NCBI GenBank assembly: GCA_963978905.1
Contig: OZ022259.1
Span: 33,972,343 to 34,036,342, forward strand
DNA from: Trichostrongylus colubriformis
Taxonomy: Eukaryota; Nematoda; Chromadorea; Rhabditida; Trichostrongylidae
Reading direction: 5' to 3'
DNA length: 64,000 bases
This document shows positions 22,001-33,415 of this stretch, piece by piece. The translations under genes and the position numbers were made by a program. The notes below the pieces were generated by a model that saw nothing but the letters and a program-made list of their open reading frames with translations, searched no databases and was not told the origin of the DNA. The number at the start of each line of letters is the position of its first letter. Positions within the stretch are counted from its first letter, which is position 1.

Positions 22001-25000
22001 GTGATGGAGTTGCTTAGAATGGAAACCGTTCCAGACGAAAGGGAGAGGCTGATCAGCGCACTCGGATGTCACAAAGATATCTCCGTTTTGAGGAGGTCTG
22101 TTGCTAAAAATTTGAAAATGCAGGCATTCCGACGTTCGTTCTTCATCTTAAAAATTATTTTGAAAAATTATAATCTTGGCATCTTTGAGCACTTTGGAAT
22201 TAGCGACGAATCGTGAGCAGTTCCGTTTGCAAGAAATAAGCAGCGTATTCGAAGCTGTTGCATCATATTCTGTATCCAGTGGCCTCGTATTCAATTTTCT
22301 TTTAGAAAATTGGAATAAAATCTACGGGAGGTGACTGATTTTTCTTGCTTCATCCTTTTACTTCTTTTCTTTATTCATTCTCTTAAGTTTTTGAAAATTT
22401 GTCTCCTTTTTCATGCTGTCGTCCTTGAGCTAAGCTTTAACCTTTTAAAATCTTGGTAATGACAGGTTTATACAATAGGTTGGGTATTTATCATGGCGAT
22501 TAAGAAAATACAGTGGCGGAGATGATGCAGTGACATAGGCGCATACTCTCATTTGCTGGGATCAATCGCAGCCCGCCCAGGTCATTCGAACCTTTTCTTC
22601 AAAGACCTAATGGCTTTTACTTACAACTACGATTTGTATGGGACTAGTATATAACGCTGAAAATTTCATCCATTATCATCCATCACTCTAAGCAACGTGA
22701 TGTGACTCCCGCGACAACGGTCGCGAGGCTCCTTTATCCGTTTACGCCTCTCTGCACACAATCCGATGTTGATGTGTGTGATGTCCTATGACTCGGCACA
22801 ACCAATGATAACTGGTCATTTTCATCAATCGACTTCGATTCTCAACCAGTCTGTTGCGGACGAACGGGCACGCACCCTTACAAAGTGGTTTGTACTATGG
22901 ATGTTTCTAACAAAAATTCTCCGCATATAGTCACAAGTTTTTGCAGCATGTCATACACCATTTGAAAGGTTTTTCTGCTGCACAAAAATTTATGTTGGGG
23001 GTTTGATTATGTTGTAATCGAGCCGACACTCAAGCCGCCAAAAAGGTAAGTCCAGCCAAAAAAAATTGGCCAAACCGGTGATTATTTGAAACACTATATT
23101 CCACTTTCGGAAAATCAATCAGTCATGTGTCCGTGCTCAGCCCCGACCTGTTCTGAAATTTCCAATATTTGGTTGATCGAGAAGTTGCGTCGTTTTTTCT
23201 AAACTCCATTTTCCGAGAGCATCACGTTTATTCGGAATGAAGATTTTTCTTTTGAATCCCTTGCTCAGCATTGCTTCATGGACCATTCGTAGCGATTTTT
23301 TTCTGCTTTGTCGAAAATATGTTTCGTTTTTGTTTTGGCTGTGATTCATATTGAATTTTAAAATTGTGATAGCGGCACAGTTGCACATCACCCAGCACAT
23401 CACTGCGTATTTATTTTTTCAACAGAAACTCGAGAAATCCGGTTTGTAATGTCTCTCCGTCCCTACTCATTACCTGTTCAGTGCTCATGATAGATGTATC
23501 AATCTATTCCAATTAATACAGTCACGCCCTTTCACCCATTTATTAAAGTTACTACCGATACAGCAATGGCACCTCAAATTTGTGTAATTAAACTAAATGC
23601 GCAAATGTTGAAAGTGAACATCATGGTCAGTGAACGAGAATAGATGAAAGGGGGAGTGGGCACGGTACGTGCTGGAAAAGGGTGGCAGCTGCACAGCGTT
23701 CATACCGTGACCGCAGCTGCCTTTTGCAGTTTTTTCATGACCTCTAAGAGTTCGCAAGTGTTGATTAGTTACTTCATCGCCATCTTTTTCCTCTTGTCAA
23801 CAGCGATAACCTGTACTTGTCGTTTCATTGCTTTTCCAGCTAATTGGTTGAGAAATTTTCCCAGCATTGATCTGAAGAAATTGTCAAAAATCACCGAGTT
23901 GTGGCGGAAAAACCAATTTTGGGAGAAGAGCGACTTGACTCAATCAATTGGTGGAACTTGGAGAAAACGTCGTGGATAAGTACGATGCATATGATTGGTT
24001 GATTTTTTTAACATTTGCCGGTTTGGTCGATTTTCGTAGACTAAAAATACTTGACCACCCTGAAAATCGTCCTCATTATAACGCACATAAAAACCGAACA
24101 TGTCATTTCAAAAAGCAGAAAAATTTCTTCCGAGTGACATATGACATACTGCAAATCTTGTAATTTTATAAGAAAAATTTTCTTTGAAAAAACAACATTA
24201 CTTATGGGTTGACCCAATAGGAGGACTAAGTATTCCATTCTCGACCAACATTTGTTTTCGATATGAAAAATTTTCCAAAGCACTACAGTCTGAAATAAAT
24301 TCTCCATTTCGTCAATAACTTCATTCGTCACTCAAGAAATGGTTACCTTCCTAAAAAAACTGCCTCGCCTGTGACCGCGAAAGCTCTACGTCATTAAGGT
24401 TATTACATCAACTAGGCAACCTTGTCGACTCACAATGTTTATGTTCAGTCTGATTATATTTTCTGAGAGCAATGACAGTTTGGTAGCCTGTTTTTATATG
24501 CTTCGGAATCTCCTTCGGTCCAAGAATATCATCCTATTTGAAGGGGTGCCCAACCACCCATGGGTGGGTGGACAACAAAGTTCATAATCCTGATCCAAAG
24601 CGGCCGGGGCAGCGCGAGGGTAAATTATATCAAGTGGCATTTCAGTGACTGCAGCACAAATATTAGATGCCTTTTCCTTAACTACGGGATCCTAAAGGAA
24701 CTTGTTAACAATTACGGTTCCGAGTATGAGTTTTTTTTTATTTTAGCCGGTTCTTCTTACAACTGGGCGAGATTGCCTTATATACATTCTGCAGAAGAAG
24801 AAATCGAAAAGTTCGCAAAACTTATGCATCAACCTAATAGGTTGACAGCTCTCCCTCACCACACGCACAGCCTGGACATTAACCTAGCTGATTAGCAGCT
24901 TTGACCTAGCTCGTCACCTGGACTCGAGAAACTGCAGGACGCACTCTTATGTCGAAGACGCGCTGAAATGCGCCTGTTTTATTCTGCGCTGGCTTGCTTC

Positions 25001-28000
25001 CTCGAGGAATCGCATAAGCGGCCCGGATCTTAAGAGTGAGCCGTCATCAAAGATAGTGGATATGTTTAAGCTACTTTTACTTGTACAGAAAAGTAGATCG
25101 CTCTAAAAACATGCGAAAACGTGATGTTTTGCGGGGTGCCGGAAAACACTATCGGAAGGTAGAGCAGGTTGAAGTCAACATGTATGGCACGCGGGCCTCG
25201 AACAGACCTCAGACTTGGGCAATTAAACACTATCCTTAATTACGAAAGAGATCAGCAGAGCTTTTCCTGATCCTTGAGACGATCGCTCTAGCCTCGGATC
25301 CCTTAAAGACACCAGGAGGGGGTAATTTTGGCTTACGGTGGGACAGACGTAGTGTGGACGAGATTGAGTGGCCGCCATTGCACAAACTCGCCAATTTGAC
25401 GCCTTGGCATGATGCCAAAAGAAGGTGGTTCTAATATAGATTTGTTTTTTTCCTTTTAGTTTTTACTTTGTTCCTTCTTACATTGTTTCTAGATGTACTT
25501 ACGGGTCAAGTCGGGGGTGGGGGGGAGACGCAAAATTTTCACCCACGTCAAAGCTTCTTTCCCTTCCTAGGGTTAGAGTAAAGCAGATGAGACCTATGCT
25601 TTGACAGATGCTTTTTAATGTGAGAGGAGGGGATATCAATTTCAGCCTAAGCCTACTAAGGGAAAGGAGCTTCGACGTCGACGCAAAGTTGCGTCTCCCC
25701 CCGACTTTATTTGACCCTTCTGAGATTTTCAGGTATAGAAATGCACAATTAAGAAGATCCGTAAGTAAACAAGTAAATATGTCACTAGAAAACAGTAAAG
25801 AGGAAATAATTCAAAAATAAGGCTACATCAGGCCGAAGACAAGCTTTAAAACGAACGAAGCGTGCTTGCAGTTCGGACGGAAGCGCGCCCTGGGGGCAAA
25901 TAGCGCCCTGTGGCGCGTTTTTCAACGCCGGTTTCGTTACACATCGTAACTCCCGAACCCATATGTTTGTTTTCAGACGCCATTGTTTTCGTAAACGTCA
26001 TTCCGCCCTTGCCCCCCTCCCGGTGCCTTTAAAGTCGCCGCACAATTTGGTCTATCAACGCCTCAACGCCTGAGTGTTGCCGTATTTGTCTTTCGAGTGG
26101 ACCTCTACCAGCAGTTCTTTGAGGGATCTCGAACTGCTTCACGAACTCTTCAGCATCTCCTTGTAACGCGTCCAGGAGGTAGTTCATCTTGTACAGATCG
26201 TCGATCTGTCAGGAGTGCACTGAGTGCTCGAACGCCCCCCAGAACGTTTCCCATTCTCGAATTCGTCCTCTGAATTTTGGAATGAGAAATGGGCCAAGTT
26301 CATCACCTCGCCGAGTATGGAGCGTCCTTTTCTGAGCTCGCTAAGTTCTTCCAACCAATTTGATATTGTAGTTGACGCAGAGTACGCCTTGTCGAGACGA
26401 GCTGTCGCAGCATTACGTTGGAGGTCACCTTTCAGAATATCCTCTATGGATGGGATGTCGTCCTTCAGTTCCTCCGCAGCCCGAATGTATTGCTCTGGTT
26501 ATTTGTCCACTTTGTCGATCTCCGCATCCAACACTGTCTTTGCCTGGCGAGGCATCTGCTGGTGCGAAGTGATGTACGCCAGTTGATCCTGCTCCTCAAC
26601 GAGTGGTTCAATTACCGAAGTTATGTACCCAGTTGATCCTGCTCCTCAATGAGTGGTTCAATTACAAATGAAAGAAAACCGCTATGCCGCTCGAAGGTAT
26701 TTTCTAGCCTGTTTAGCGTGCGTGTCAACAATCCATGTTGTGTGGATAGCGTGGTGGTCATGCTTGTGTTAGTGCGATGACGGGTTACAAAGACGTAGAC
26801 AAGTGCAATTGACGACGACTCGTGCAAGTGACAAACGTTTAGAAGATATCGTCTTACCTCCTTGTCCTCCTTGTTCGTCGTTACCGAATTCTACTTTTTG
26901 CTGGTAGCTTCGCTGCTTATTCTTCCGAGAGCGACGATTTACCGGGCTGTGCTTAGGTCCTAGACGGCAGTAGTTTCAGAATCGTCTGTCTGCGTTGAAT
27001 AGGTTGCTCTCGACTTGCTCCGTCAATCGAATAGTTCACGTTCCGGCGCTCGATTTCTGCTAGTGTCGTGAACGCCTGGGTCTCCTGGTCAGTCCTAGAA
27101 AAAGCAATCGTTCAAAATATCGGTCCCTGGACGAGTAACGTGAAGTTGTCCTTGACTTACTGGTCCGTGTCCGCGAACGGCTGCACTGCTCCAGACCGAT
27201 TAATGCTTTCCCTGCTCTGAGCCCAGTACTGCAACTGGAACTTGGCTTTAACTCGATGCTCGATCCGTCCTTGTCTGTCCAAAGGTCGATGCACCATATG
27301 CCATGGGGGCTCGAACAGATCTCAAACTTGGGTAATTAACTTTATCCTTAAAGGAACCGGAAGGGGTCTAAACAAGAGGAACATGTAAAGAAATGAGCAT
27401 TTTGTAACGAACACTGAAGGTTAGAAGCAATAATCGGCGAAATAACTCCGATTCGAAAGACGCTGCGGTGTGTATTTGCATCCAATTCGCATCCACACAT
27501 AGACTTTCCGAGTTGTCCGTTGTAGGAGACGGGCCACGGTCCAATGTTAGTTGTAGCACCTGACTCGCAGCGCAGTGGAGTGGCCATTCCCAACTACATT
27601 AGCATTCATGTAAGTACATCTAGAAACAATATAAGAAAGAACAAAGGAAAAAGTAAAGGGGAAAAACAAATTTATAATAGAAGCATCTCCTCTTAGCACC
27701 ATGCCAAGGAGTCAAATTGGCGAATTTGTGCAATGGCGGCCACTTCAACTCGTCCACGCTACGTCTGTTCAACCGTAGGCCAAAATTACCCCCTTCCGGT
27801 GTCTTTCATTACGAAGGAGTCCTTACATACGGTTCGCTCTGGGCGGAGCCAGCTCTGTGTTGTCATTCCAATACCAAGATCAGCCAAGTGATAACTATTC
27901 TACAGCTTACAAGATGGGTCATCGATACAAATCCTAAGAGGTTGAGCTTAGAATAATAATGACAATTCACCAAAAATAGAGAGGATTCCCCATAACATGG

Positions 28001-31000
28001 CAGAGGAGGTTGAAGTATAGCACAGAAATATCATCTTTGGTATAGGCATTTCCAAGAAGCGAACCCGATGTGTTTCGATAATTTGCTCACTCAAGGGGGA
28101 CAAAAACCTCAAAATTCCGAGCTGTTTATAATGTACATTTTTTAGTCTCCGAGATCTTCTCCTATTAAATAAAGTTATTGAGGTGTGCCTCAGTGTAGGC
28201 CATACTGAAGAACACTATAATAAGGTCAGTATTTGATCTCAATACATTTGTTGATGTCACGACTACTATCTGTTAGGACTCGATTCCGAGTCAACTATAA
28301 TGCTTGATCATAATAAGGTATTGCGAAGAAATATGAAGATGAGACCGCGGCATCAAAGAAAAAAGGAATCGGGCAGGCGCGGTTGTCGACTGGTCACTGG
28401 AGATAGAGCCGCACGTGATAACTGATGCTCTTTACATCACTCCTACAGCTACTTCGATCATGAAGTCACAGCGCGCACCTGTTTAGGCACCCGGGTAACC
28501 CACCAACTAGGCTTTTCAAAACTCAGTCACAGTATCCAGTTATTTAAGATTTTTAAGTTGAATTTATAGTATTTCGAGCATTGATCTCGCACACCTTGCA
28601 ATACACGCATATTGTAACCGTACTTCACTTTCCTCTAATCTGGTCTGTCCCTCGTGACGATACTTGGCCTCCCATTAGCATGGGACCAATCGATACACTG
28701 TACGCATCTATGTGTATCCACAGTGGCGCTCATTTGTTTCCAAACACTATGACAAACCTAAAAATTATTTGCTTTCCAAATTAGAAGAAATTCTGCATTC
28801 TTGGCACGAGTAACCTCAAGATTTCATTTCTGTTGGATGACGTCTGACTTTATTCATACAGTGTGTCCCAAAAGTATAGGTCCACCTTATTTTTCATCCA
28901 TATCTCCAGAATGGATAAGCGATTCCTTTCCAAATTTTTATATGTAGTACCTGATCACTGTAGCAATCAAGCGCCTCAGTAAAATTGAAGACATAAAAAT
29001 GCAAAATTTTATTTGATTTTTTTTTCAAAAATAAGGGTGTCCCAAAAGTATAGGTCCACTCAGCTTTTCCGCCTTGCTTCCATCGAAAGGTAAGTTGTGA
29101 GGTAGGTGTGTTGACGCATCCTTCTGAGATTTACTCTACAGTGAAATGCCAAGCGGTACGCACTTTTCCGAGTACGAAAATGGGCAAATTCTGGCCCACA
29201 AGGACGTGGGACTCAGCAGTCGCAAAATTTCTGAAAAGTGGGCCTATTCCAAAGCTCGATCAACAGCTTCTGTCGTACCATGGACCCGTACGGAACGAAA
29301 AAGGGAAGTAGAAGGCCGTAGGAGCTTTCTGAGAAGCAGGAGCGTCGGATCCTCAAAGCTGCGTCCAATTCCAGAAAGGGTGCTTGTCGACGGTGCAGGG
29401 AACTGGCACCTGCTGTATCGAAAAACACTGTGCACCGTCTGCTCAAGTCGTCTCCTCACATCGAGCGAAGATGGTTTTCGTCCTTGCCATACCTCACGAG
29501 GGCGCACGAAGAGGCTCGAATCCATTTTGCCAAGTAGAATGTCAGGTGGACCCATCAATAGGATGAGGTAGTCTGCAGGGTTACATTATTGACGTAGTAG
29601 TTCACACAGCATTAGTAATGGTGTTGCAGGTGATCTTTTCTGATGAGAAGAAGTTCAATTTGGACGGCTCGGACGGCTTAGCTAGTTACTGGAGGGATTT
29701 GGGGAAGGAGCCATGCTACTTCTTGAGGCGCGGATTTGCTGGTGGTAGTGGTATGGTAGGGACCGCCTTCTCTCGCTTTGGTTAGAGCAGGATACTATTC
29801 ATCACGCATCATATAGATTCCAGGGCTTTGCAGGACGTTCTAGAAAGTAATTTACTACCATATAAACAGCGGTACATACAAACATTAGGTGCACAGCCGA
29901 CCAACACCCTTTCTGGAATCGGACGCAGCGTTGAGGATCCGTCGCTTCTGCTTCTCAGAAAGCTCCTACGGCCTTCCAGTTCCCTTTTTCGTTCCGTACA
30001 GGTCCATGGTACGACAGAAGCTGTTGATCAAGCTTTGGGATAGGCCCACTTTTCAGAAATTTTGCGATTGCTGAGTCCCACGTCCTTGTGGGCCAGAATT
30101 TGCCCATTTTCGTACTCGGAAAAGTGCGTACCGCTTGGCATGGCACTGTAGAGTAAATCTCAGAAGGATGCGTCAACACACCTACCTCACAACTTACCTT
30201 TCGATGGAAGCAAGGCGGAAAAGCTGAGTGGACCTATACTTTTGGGACACCCTTATTTTTGAAAAAAAAATCAAATAAAATTTTGCAATTTTATGTCTTC
30301 AATTTTACTGAGGCGCTTGATTGCTACAGTGATCAGGTACCACATATAAAAATTTGGAAAGGAATCGCTTATCCATTCTGGAGATATGGATGAAAAATAG
30401 GGTGGACCTATACTTTTGGGACACACTGTAGTATTTTCACCGAAGATCCCTTTCGAGTAGGATAATCCTATCTCCTACTCTGAAAAGCTTGTGACTAGCA
30501 AGCTTGTGAGAACGAGAAAAGTCATATTAGCTGTGAGCGTGCACAGGCCACGCTACCATTATGATTTCCCGATTTGATGAATGGTTCTTCGGCAACAGCT
30601 ACCATTTATTCCTTCCTCTTGTCTTCCCATTTAACGAGAACTGTGATATGGGGGGTGTAGGTTGGGACACACGGATTTTGACCTAGGCCGCTATCCTGTG
30701 ACAGCTTGTGGCCTTTGCTCTGTGACATAAATTATTTAGACAATTTATTCAGGAATTTCCAAAAAGTGAATTTCCAATTTGAGAGAAAATTATTATCGAG
30801 CCTTCCATACTTCAGAGAGGATAAGTTTGTTGGAGTCAACTGTCACACCCGAATTCTCACCAGTATTCGCACAATGCTCTACTCGCTTTTCGAAATATCT
30901 TAGGAGAAAACTGTTATAAAGGACAAGTTTAAGGGATGTGCATGGTCCCCGCGTGACCTAGTTGCCCTACTGACTGTGTGTCCCAACCGTCACCCATGAT

Positions 31001-31836
31001 ATCGGCATATGTCCTCGTATTCATACCACCATTCGCACACTGCATTAAACAGAACATTGTGCCTCTACCTTGCTCAAGTGAGGTGAAGCGAAGATTTCTC
31101 GTTCGGTGAGCATTACACATGAGCTCCGTAGCCGATAAAATCGAGAACAACTTCTGATGTGGAACACCAGAGATTCTTGAAAGGAATAGTTGAAAAAGTT
31201 GTAAACTCGTGATGTCGTTTGAAAGTGTTTGAAGACTGGAAATAGATGAGTAGAAGTGAGAGACGAACGTTTCTCGTGGGATATGGTCTCGTGTCAGGGT
31301 GGGCGGAGCCAAAACGCGTAACACGTTGTGAGTTAGTGTGAAAGTCGAGAGATTACTATCATATGCAAGGATAGGTACTACTGGAAATCAGTAATTCATG
31401 TAAAAGGGCGAGAACGGGTAATTATAACACTTTTATGCTTGCGCACGCTACTTCGCGAATCTAGCGGTGGAATATATTGAACGCCACGATCAAACCCCAC
31501 GATCAAATAGAGACAGCGCCACAGATACACACATAGTAGTGCGATTTCGCCATGTATTGGTTTGAAATAGCATACGATATGTTCAAACCCAATTCTAAAA
31601 TGCCGATTTGCCAAGTTTTTCGAACGTTGGAAAGGAAATGACCAAGGAAGCGACCGAATACATCTTCATGGACGAAAACCGAATTTCTTTTCTAGATAAA
31701 GAACTTCATGAATGAACACAAAGAAGCGGCCGAATTGAATCAGTTCCACAAAGGTCTTGAACTTGTCAGGACTCGAATCACATGGATACATGACCATCTG
31801 AATCCACTGCTGGACTACTTTCAACAGAATCAGTGA
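22001..31836 (+). CDS. M1-family aminopeptidase, C-terminal exons only (ERAP1-C-like domain)
   Basis: Four exons join in phase: 22001-22095, 22190-22330, 28146-28224 and 31696-31836 (TGA), 456 nt, 151 residues. Diagnostic segments are ERERLISALGCHKD, FRLQEISSVFEAVASY, FNFLLENWNKIYG, LRDLLLLNKVIEVCL and RTRITWIHDHLNPLLDYF. This is the helical-repeat C-terminal domain found after the zinc-peptidase domain in M1 enzymes. The HEXXH catalytic exons were not found in the window; a weak candidate upstream exon lies at 20789-20879. Introns 3 and 4 are 5815 and 3471 bp and carry a SINE, mariner-like and CCGGAAGGG-type elements, BEL/Pao gag and a Tc3-like foldback. Splice sites are TTTTTTTAG, TTTGAG, TTTTTTAG and TTTTCTAG acceptors with GT donors. 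The gene may be intact with its 5' half farther left, or a remnant. Confidence 0.72.
22511..22690 (+). mobile_element. tRNA-derived SINE, copy 2 (in an M1-gene intron)
   Basis: GTGGCGGAGATGATGCAGTG, GGGATCAATCGCAGCCCGCC and a TAACGCTGAAAA...ATCC end parallel the 17845 copy, though more diverged. It is in the sense orientation of the host gene. Confidence 0.55.
22880..24217. mobile_element. Mariner-like MITE (family T), copy 1, with internal insertion
   Basis: Co-linear with 50555-51536: AACCGGTGAT, CAGTCATxT, ATTTGGTTGATCGAG, ATCACCGAGTTGTGGC and others recur in order. The right end TTGGGTCAACCCATAAGTAA (minus strand) is followed by TA at 24218. The left end is degraded. About 300 bp near 23550-23830 is absent from the other copy. 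No transposase is readable. It sits in the third M1 intron. Confidence 0.65.
25305..26030 (+). mobile_element. CCGGAAGGG-type element, variant with a different interior
   Basis: Starts AAAGACACCAGGAGGGGGTA and follows the 7625 copy for about 200 bp. It then has an unrelated middle and ends CCCTCCCGGTGCCTTT, inverted to the start. Either a chimeric family member or one with an insertion. Lies in the M1 intron. Confidence 0.6.
26040..26660 (-). pseudogene. BEL/Pao-type retrotransposon gag remnant
   Basis: The minus strand reads, with stops and frameshifts, a gag of the BEL/Pao kind. A charged helical part (LEELSELRKGRSILGEV) comes first. A segment around EWETFWGAFEHSVH and LYKMNYLLDALQGDAEEFVK follows, typical of the capsid-like region in nematode Pao elements. 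No protease, reverse transcriptase or LTR was found. It is antisense within the 5.8 kb M1 intron. Confidence 0.7.
26578..26665. repeat. Local tandem duplication in the gag remnant
   Basis: A block of about 37 bp beginning CCAGTTGATCCTGCTCCTCA occurs twice, about 49 bp apart, with one substitution. It probably arose by replication slippage. Confidence 0.8.
27350..27806 (-). mobile_element. CCGGAAGGG-type element, inverted copy
   Basis: AAAGGAACCGGAAGGGG at the left and CCCCTTCCGGTGTCTTT at the right. The interior matches the reverse complement of 7625-8086. In the M1 intron. Confidence 0.8.
28859..30428. mobile_element. Tc3-like foldback element C
   Basis: The 1570-bp element is flanked by TA (28857-28858, 30429-30430). 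The left 540 bp (28859-29398) and right 540 bp (29889-30428) are nearly identical inverted copies, around a 490-bp middle. Each arm holds two copies of GTGTCCCAAAAGTATAGGTC about 175 bp apart, plus the 5' end of the transposase gene. The normal 3' half, with the second catalytic Asp and the Glu, has been replaced by an inverted copy of the 5' half. In the last M1 intron. Confidence 0.9.
29146..29860 (+). pseudogene. Truncated Tc3-type transposase in element C
   Basis: Starts MPSGTHFSEYENGQILAHKD with a helix-turn-helix-like GLSSRKISEKWAYSK; frameshifts follow. A 62-nt intron (29568-29629, GTAGTC...TTGCAG) sits immediately before VIFSDEKKFNLDGSDG, the same place as in element B. The frame breaks after GGSGMVGTAF and then enters the inverted right arm. 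No second Asp or Glu motif is present. Confidence 0.8.
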
Positions 31837-32347
31837 AATTCAGTTCTTGCTCATTATTACATTTATGGTGTTGTTCATTATACAATGTTGAATCTCATTC
31901 AACGATACTCTAGTCCTATCATTGCTACTTCTAAGAATGTAAATGTTGTATTGTGCTGTGAATAATGAACGTTCTGTAAGCAGTATTCCAAAAAATATGG
32001 AGGAAATCGAATTCTGAATACTGTTAGAAAACGAGTGGTCGCTGATCGTTCAAATCTTTTTTGGGGCGCGCCACGCGTTAGACTTCTCTTCTGGATGAGA
32101 AGGGCTCTTAGCTGAGTTGTGTAGATCAGCCGATGCACATTCCCCTTTGTTGGCTCATGGGCACAGCTTCGTTCTCCATTTATTTCACCTATCTGTTTCT
32201 TTATTTTTCACCGTTGATTGACTACGACGAGATCCGTCGGTTATCTGAGTGCGGTAGCTGGAGTACTGATAGCCGAGTGATTAAAGGAATTGTTCACCGA
32301 TAAGTGAGTTTCTTTGCTACCCATATATTAATGTTGTATTTGTCTAA
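31837..32347. other. Downstream of the M1 gene; nothing else recognised
   Basis: 3' flank of the M1 aminopeptidase gene. No clear AATAAA was seen close to the stop. Short frames only. Confidence 0.4.
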
Positions 32348-32640
32348 TAAGGGCCGCACGCGAAGTTTTAAGTGAAAAAGCGAGAATTCGGCTAAGATAC
32401 AGCTCCCCGAATTCTCGGCCGGATGAGCGTGGCTTCCGAGTAAAAGCCCCGTCTCGCCGTCCACCGCGGTTGGGAACGGAGAAAGGGACTGTTTACGTAA
32501 ATTTCTTTTTCTACGATGCGTCTTCGACCACGGCAGACGACGGGGTGGACACTTGCCCGGAGGCCCCGCGCACTCGGCCAAGGCTTTTTGGTGCTGTATC
32601 TTAGCCGAATTCACATTTTTGCGTGAAACTTTGTTGTGTG
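32348..32640. mobile_element. MITE (family R), copy 1
   Basis: Shares ordered blocks with 60811-61078: GGCTAAGATACAGCTCC, CCCGTC, TCCxCCGCGGT, GACTGxTTACGTAA, CGGCAGACGAC and GCGTGAAACTTTG. The 60811 copy has clear inverted ends and TAA/TTA flanks. Confidence 0.65.
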
Positions 32641-33334
32641 CACACTCAAGGCTAAGAATTCCAGTTCATGCATTTTCACAAACTGTGTCTTGATGAATTG
32701 CAAAAATGGCAACATTGTCAGCATCAGGTCGTGGTTGAAAGACAGGCAGAGTGAAATGCCATCACACATAATATGTCCTAAAGTCGCAGGAGGGCTAGGG
32801 ATTTAGCAAAGATGTCGCCCGAATGTTGCGCGCGGAACCCACGGCCGATCCCTTGGATCGGTGTGCACGAAGGGGCTGCCAAAGCGTAAATGACTTCAAC
32901 TGAAGAAGGTGTTAGGTTGATCTGTACACCTCGAATCACTTCATTGATTGCTACAAAAACCCGGGGAAATCCCGATGTTCAGGCTTTTGCCTGAAAATGT
33001 GGCCATCACCTTTTCCAATGTGAGCAGCCAGCCAGCTATTCACTCGCTGCTATGGTGGATCAAGCACGCACTAGATGCTGTACAGTCTCTCAGCAATTGG
33101 TACTGCCTGACACACTCTCTCGAAAACGTTTTTTTTTGTTTTGAAGGTTACTCATATACTGACATTCCATGAAGTTCACTACCATTGACCTGCTCCAAAG
33201 ACGTGAGAAGGATCTCAGGCAGTGTAGTCCTCAACAAAAAGGCACTCGGATGCTGTATTGTGACAACACTGAAGCATGTTCTCGGATTCTGTAAGACCAA
33301 CATATATAGTCACCGGCTATAGAGAGTGGGGCTG
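32641..33334. other. No recognised gene
   Basis: Spacer with short frames only. Confidence 0.45.
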
Positions 33335-33415
33335 TACAGGGTGCGGCAAAATTAGTGCACCTAAAAATTTGAATTTTTAAAAAGTTTTCAGAAACTTTAC
33401 CACTCGCCTAATATA

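Noticed and set aside
24560..24895. Open frame with HSAEEEIEKFAKLM, resembling the end of an M1 domain
   Set aside because: The proven exons at 28146 and 31696 already encode that part, and no good splice phase links this stretch to them.
29955..30179. Minus-strand open frame of 74 codons
   Set aside because: It is the inverted arm of the Tc3-like foldback, mirroring 29110-29330, not a separate gene.
30929..31324. 131-codon minus-strand open frame
   Set aside because: No recognisable domain and antisense to the last M1 intron; length is compatible with chance.
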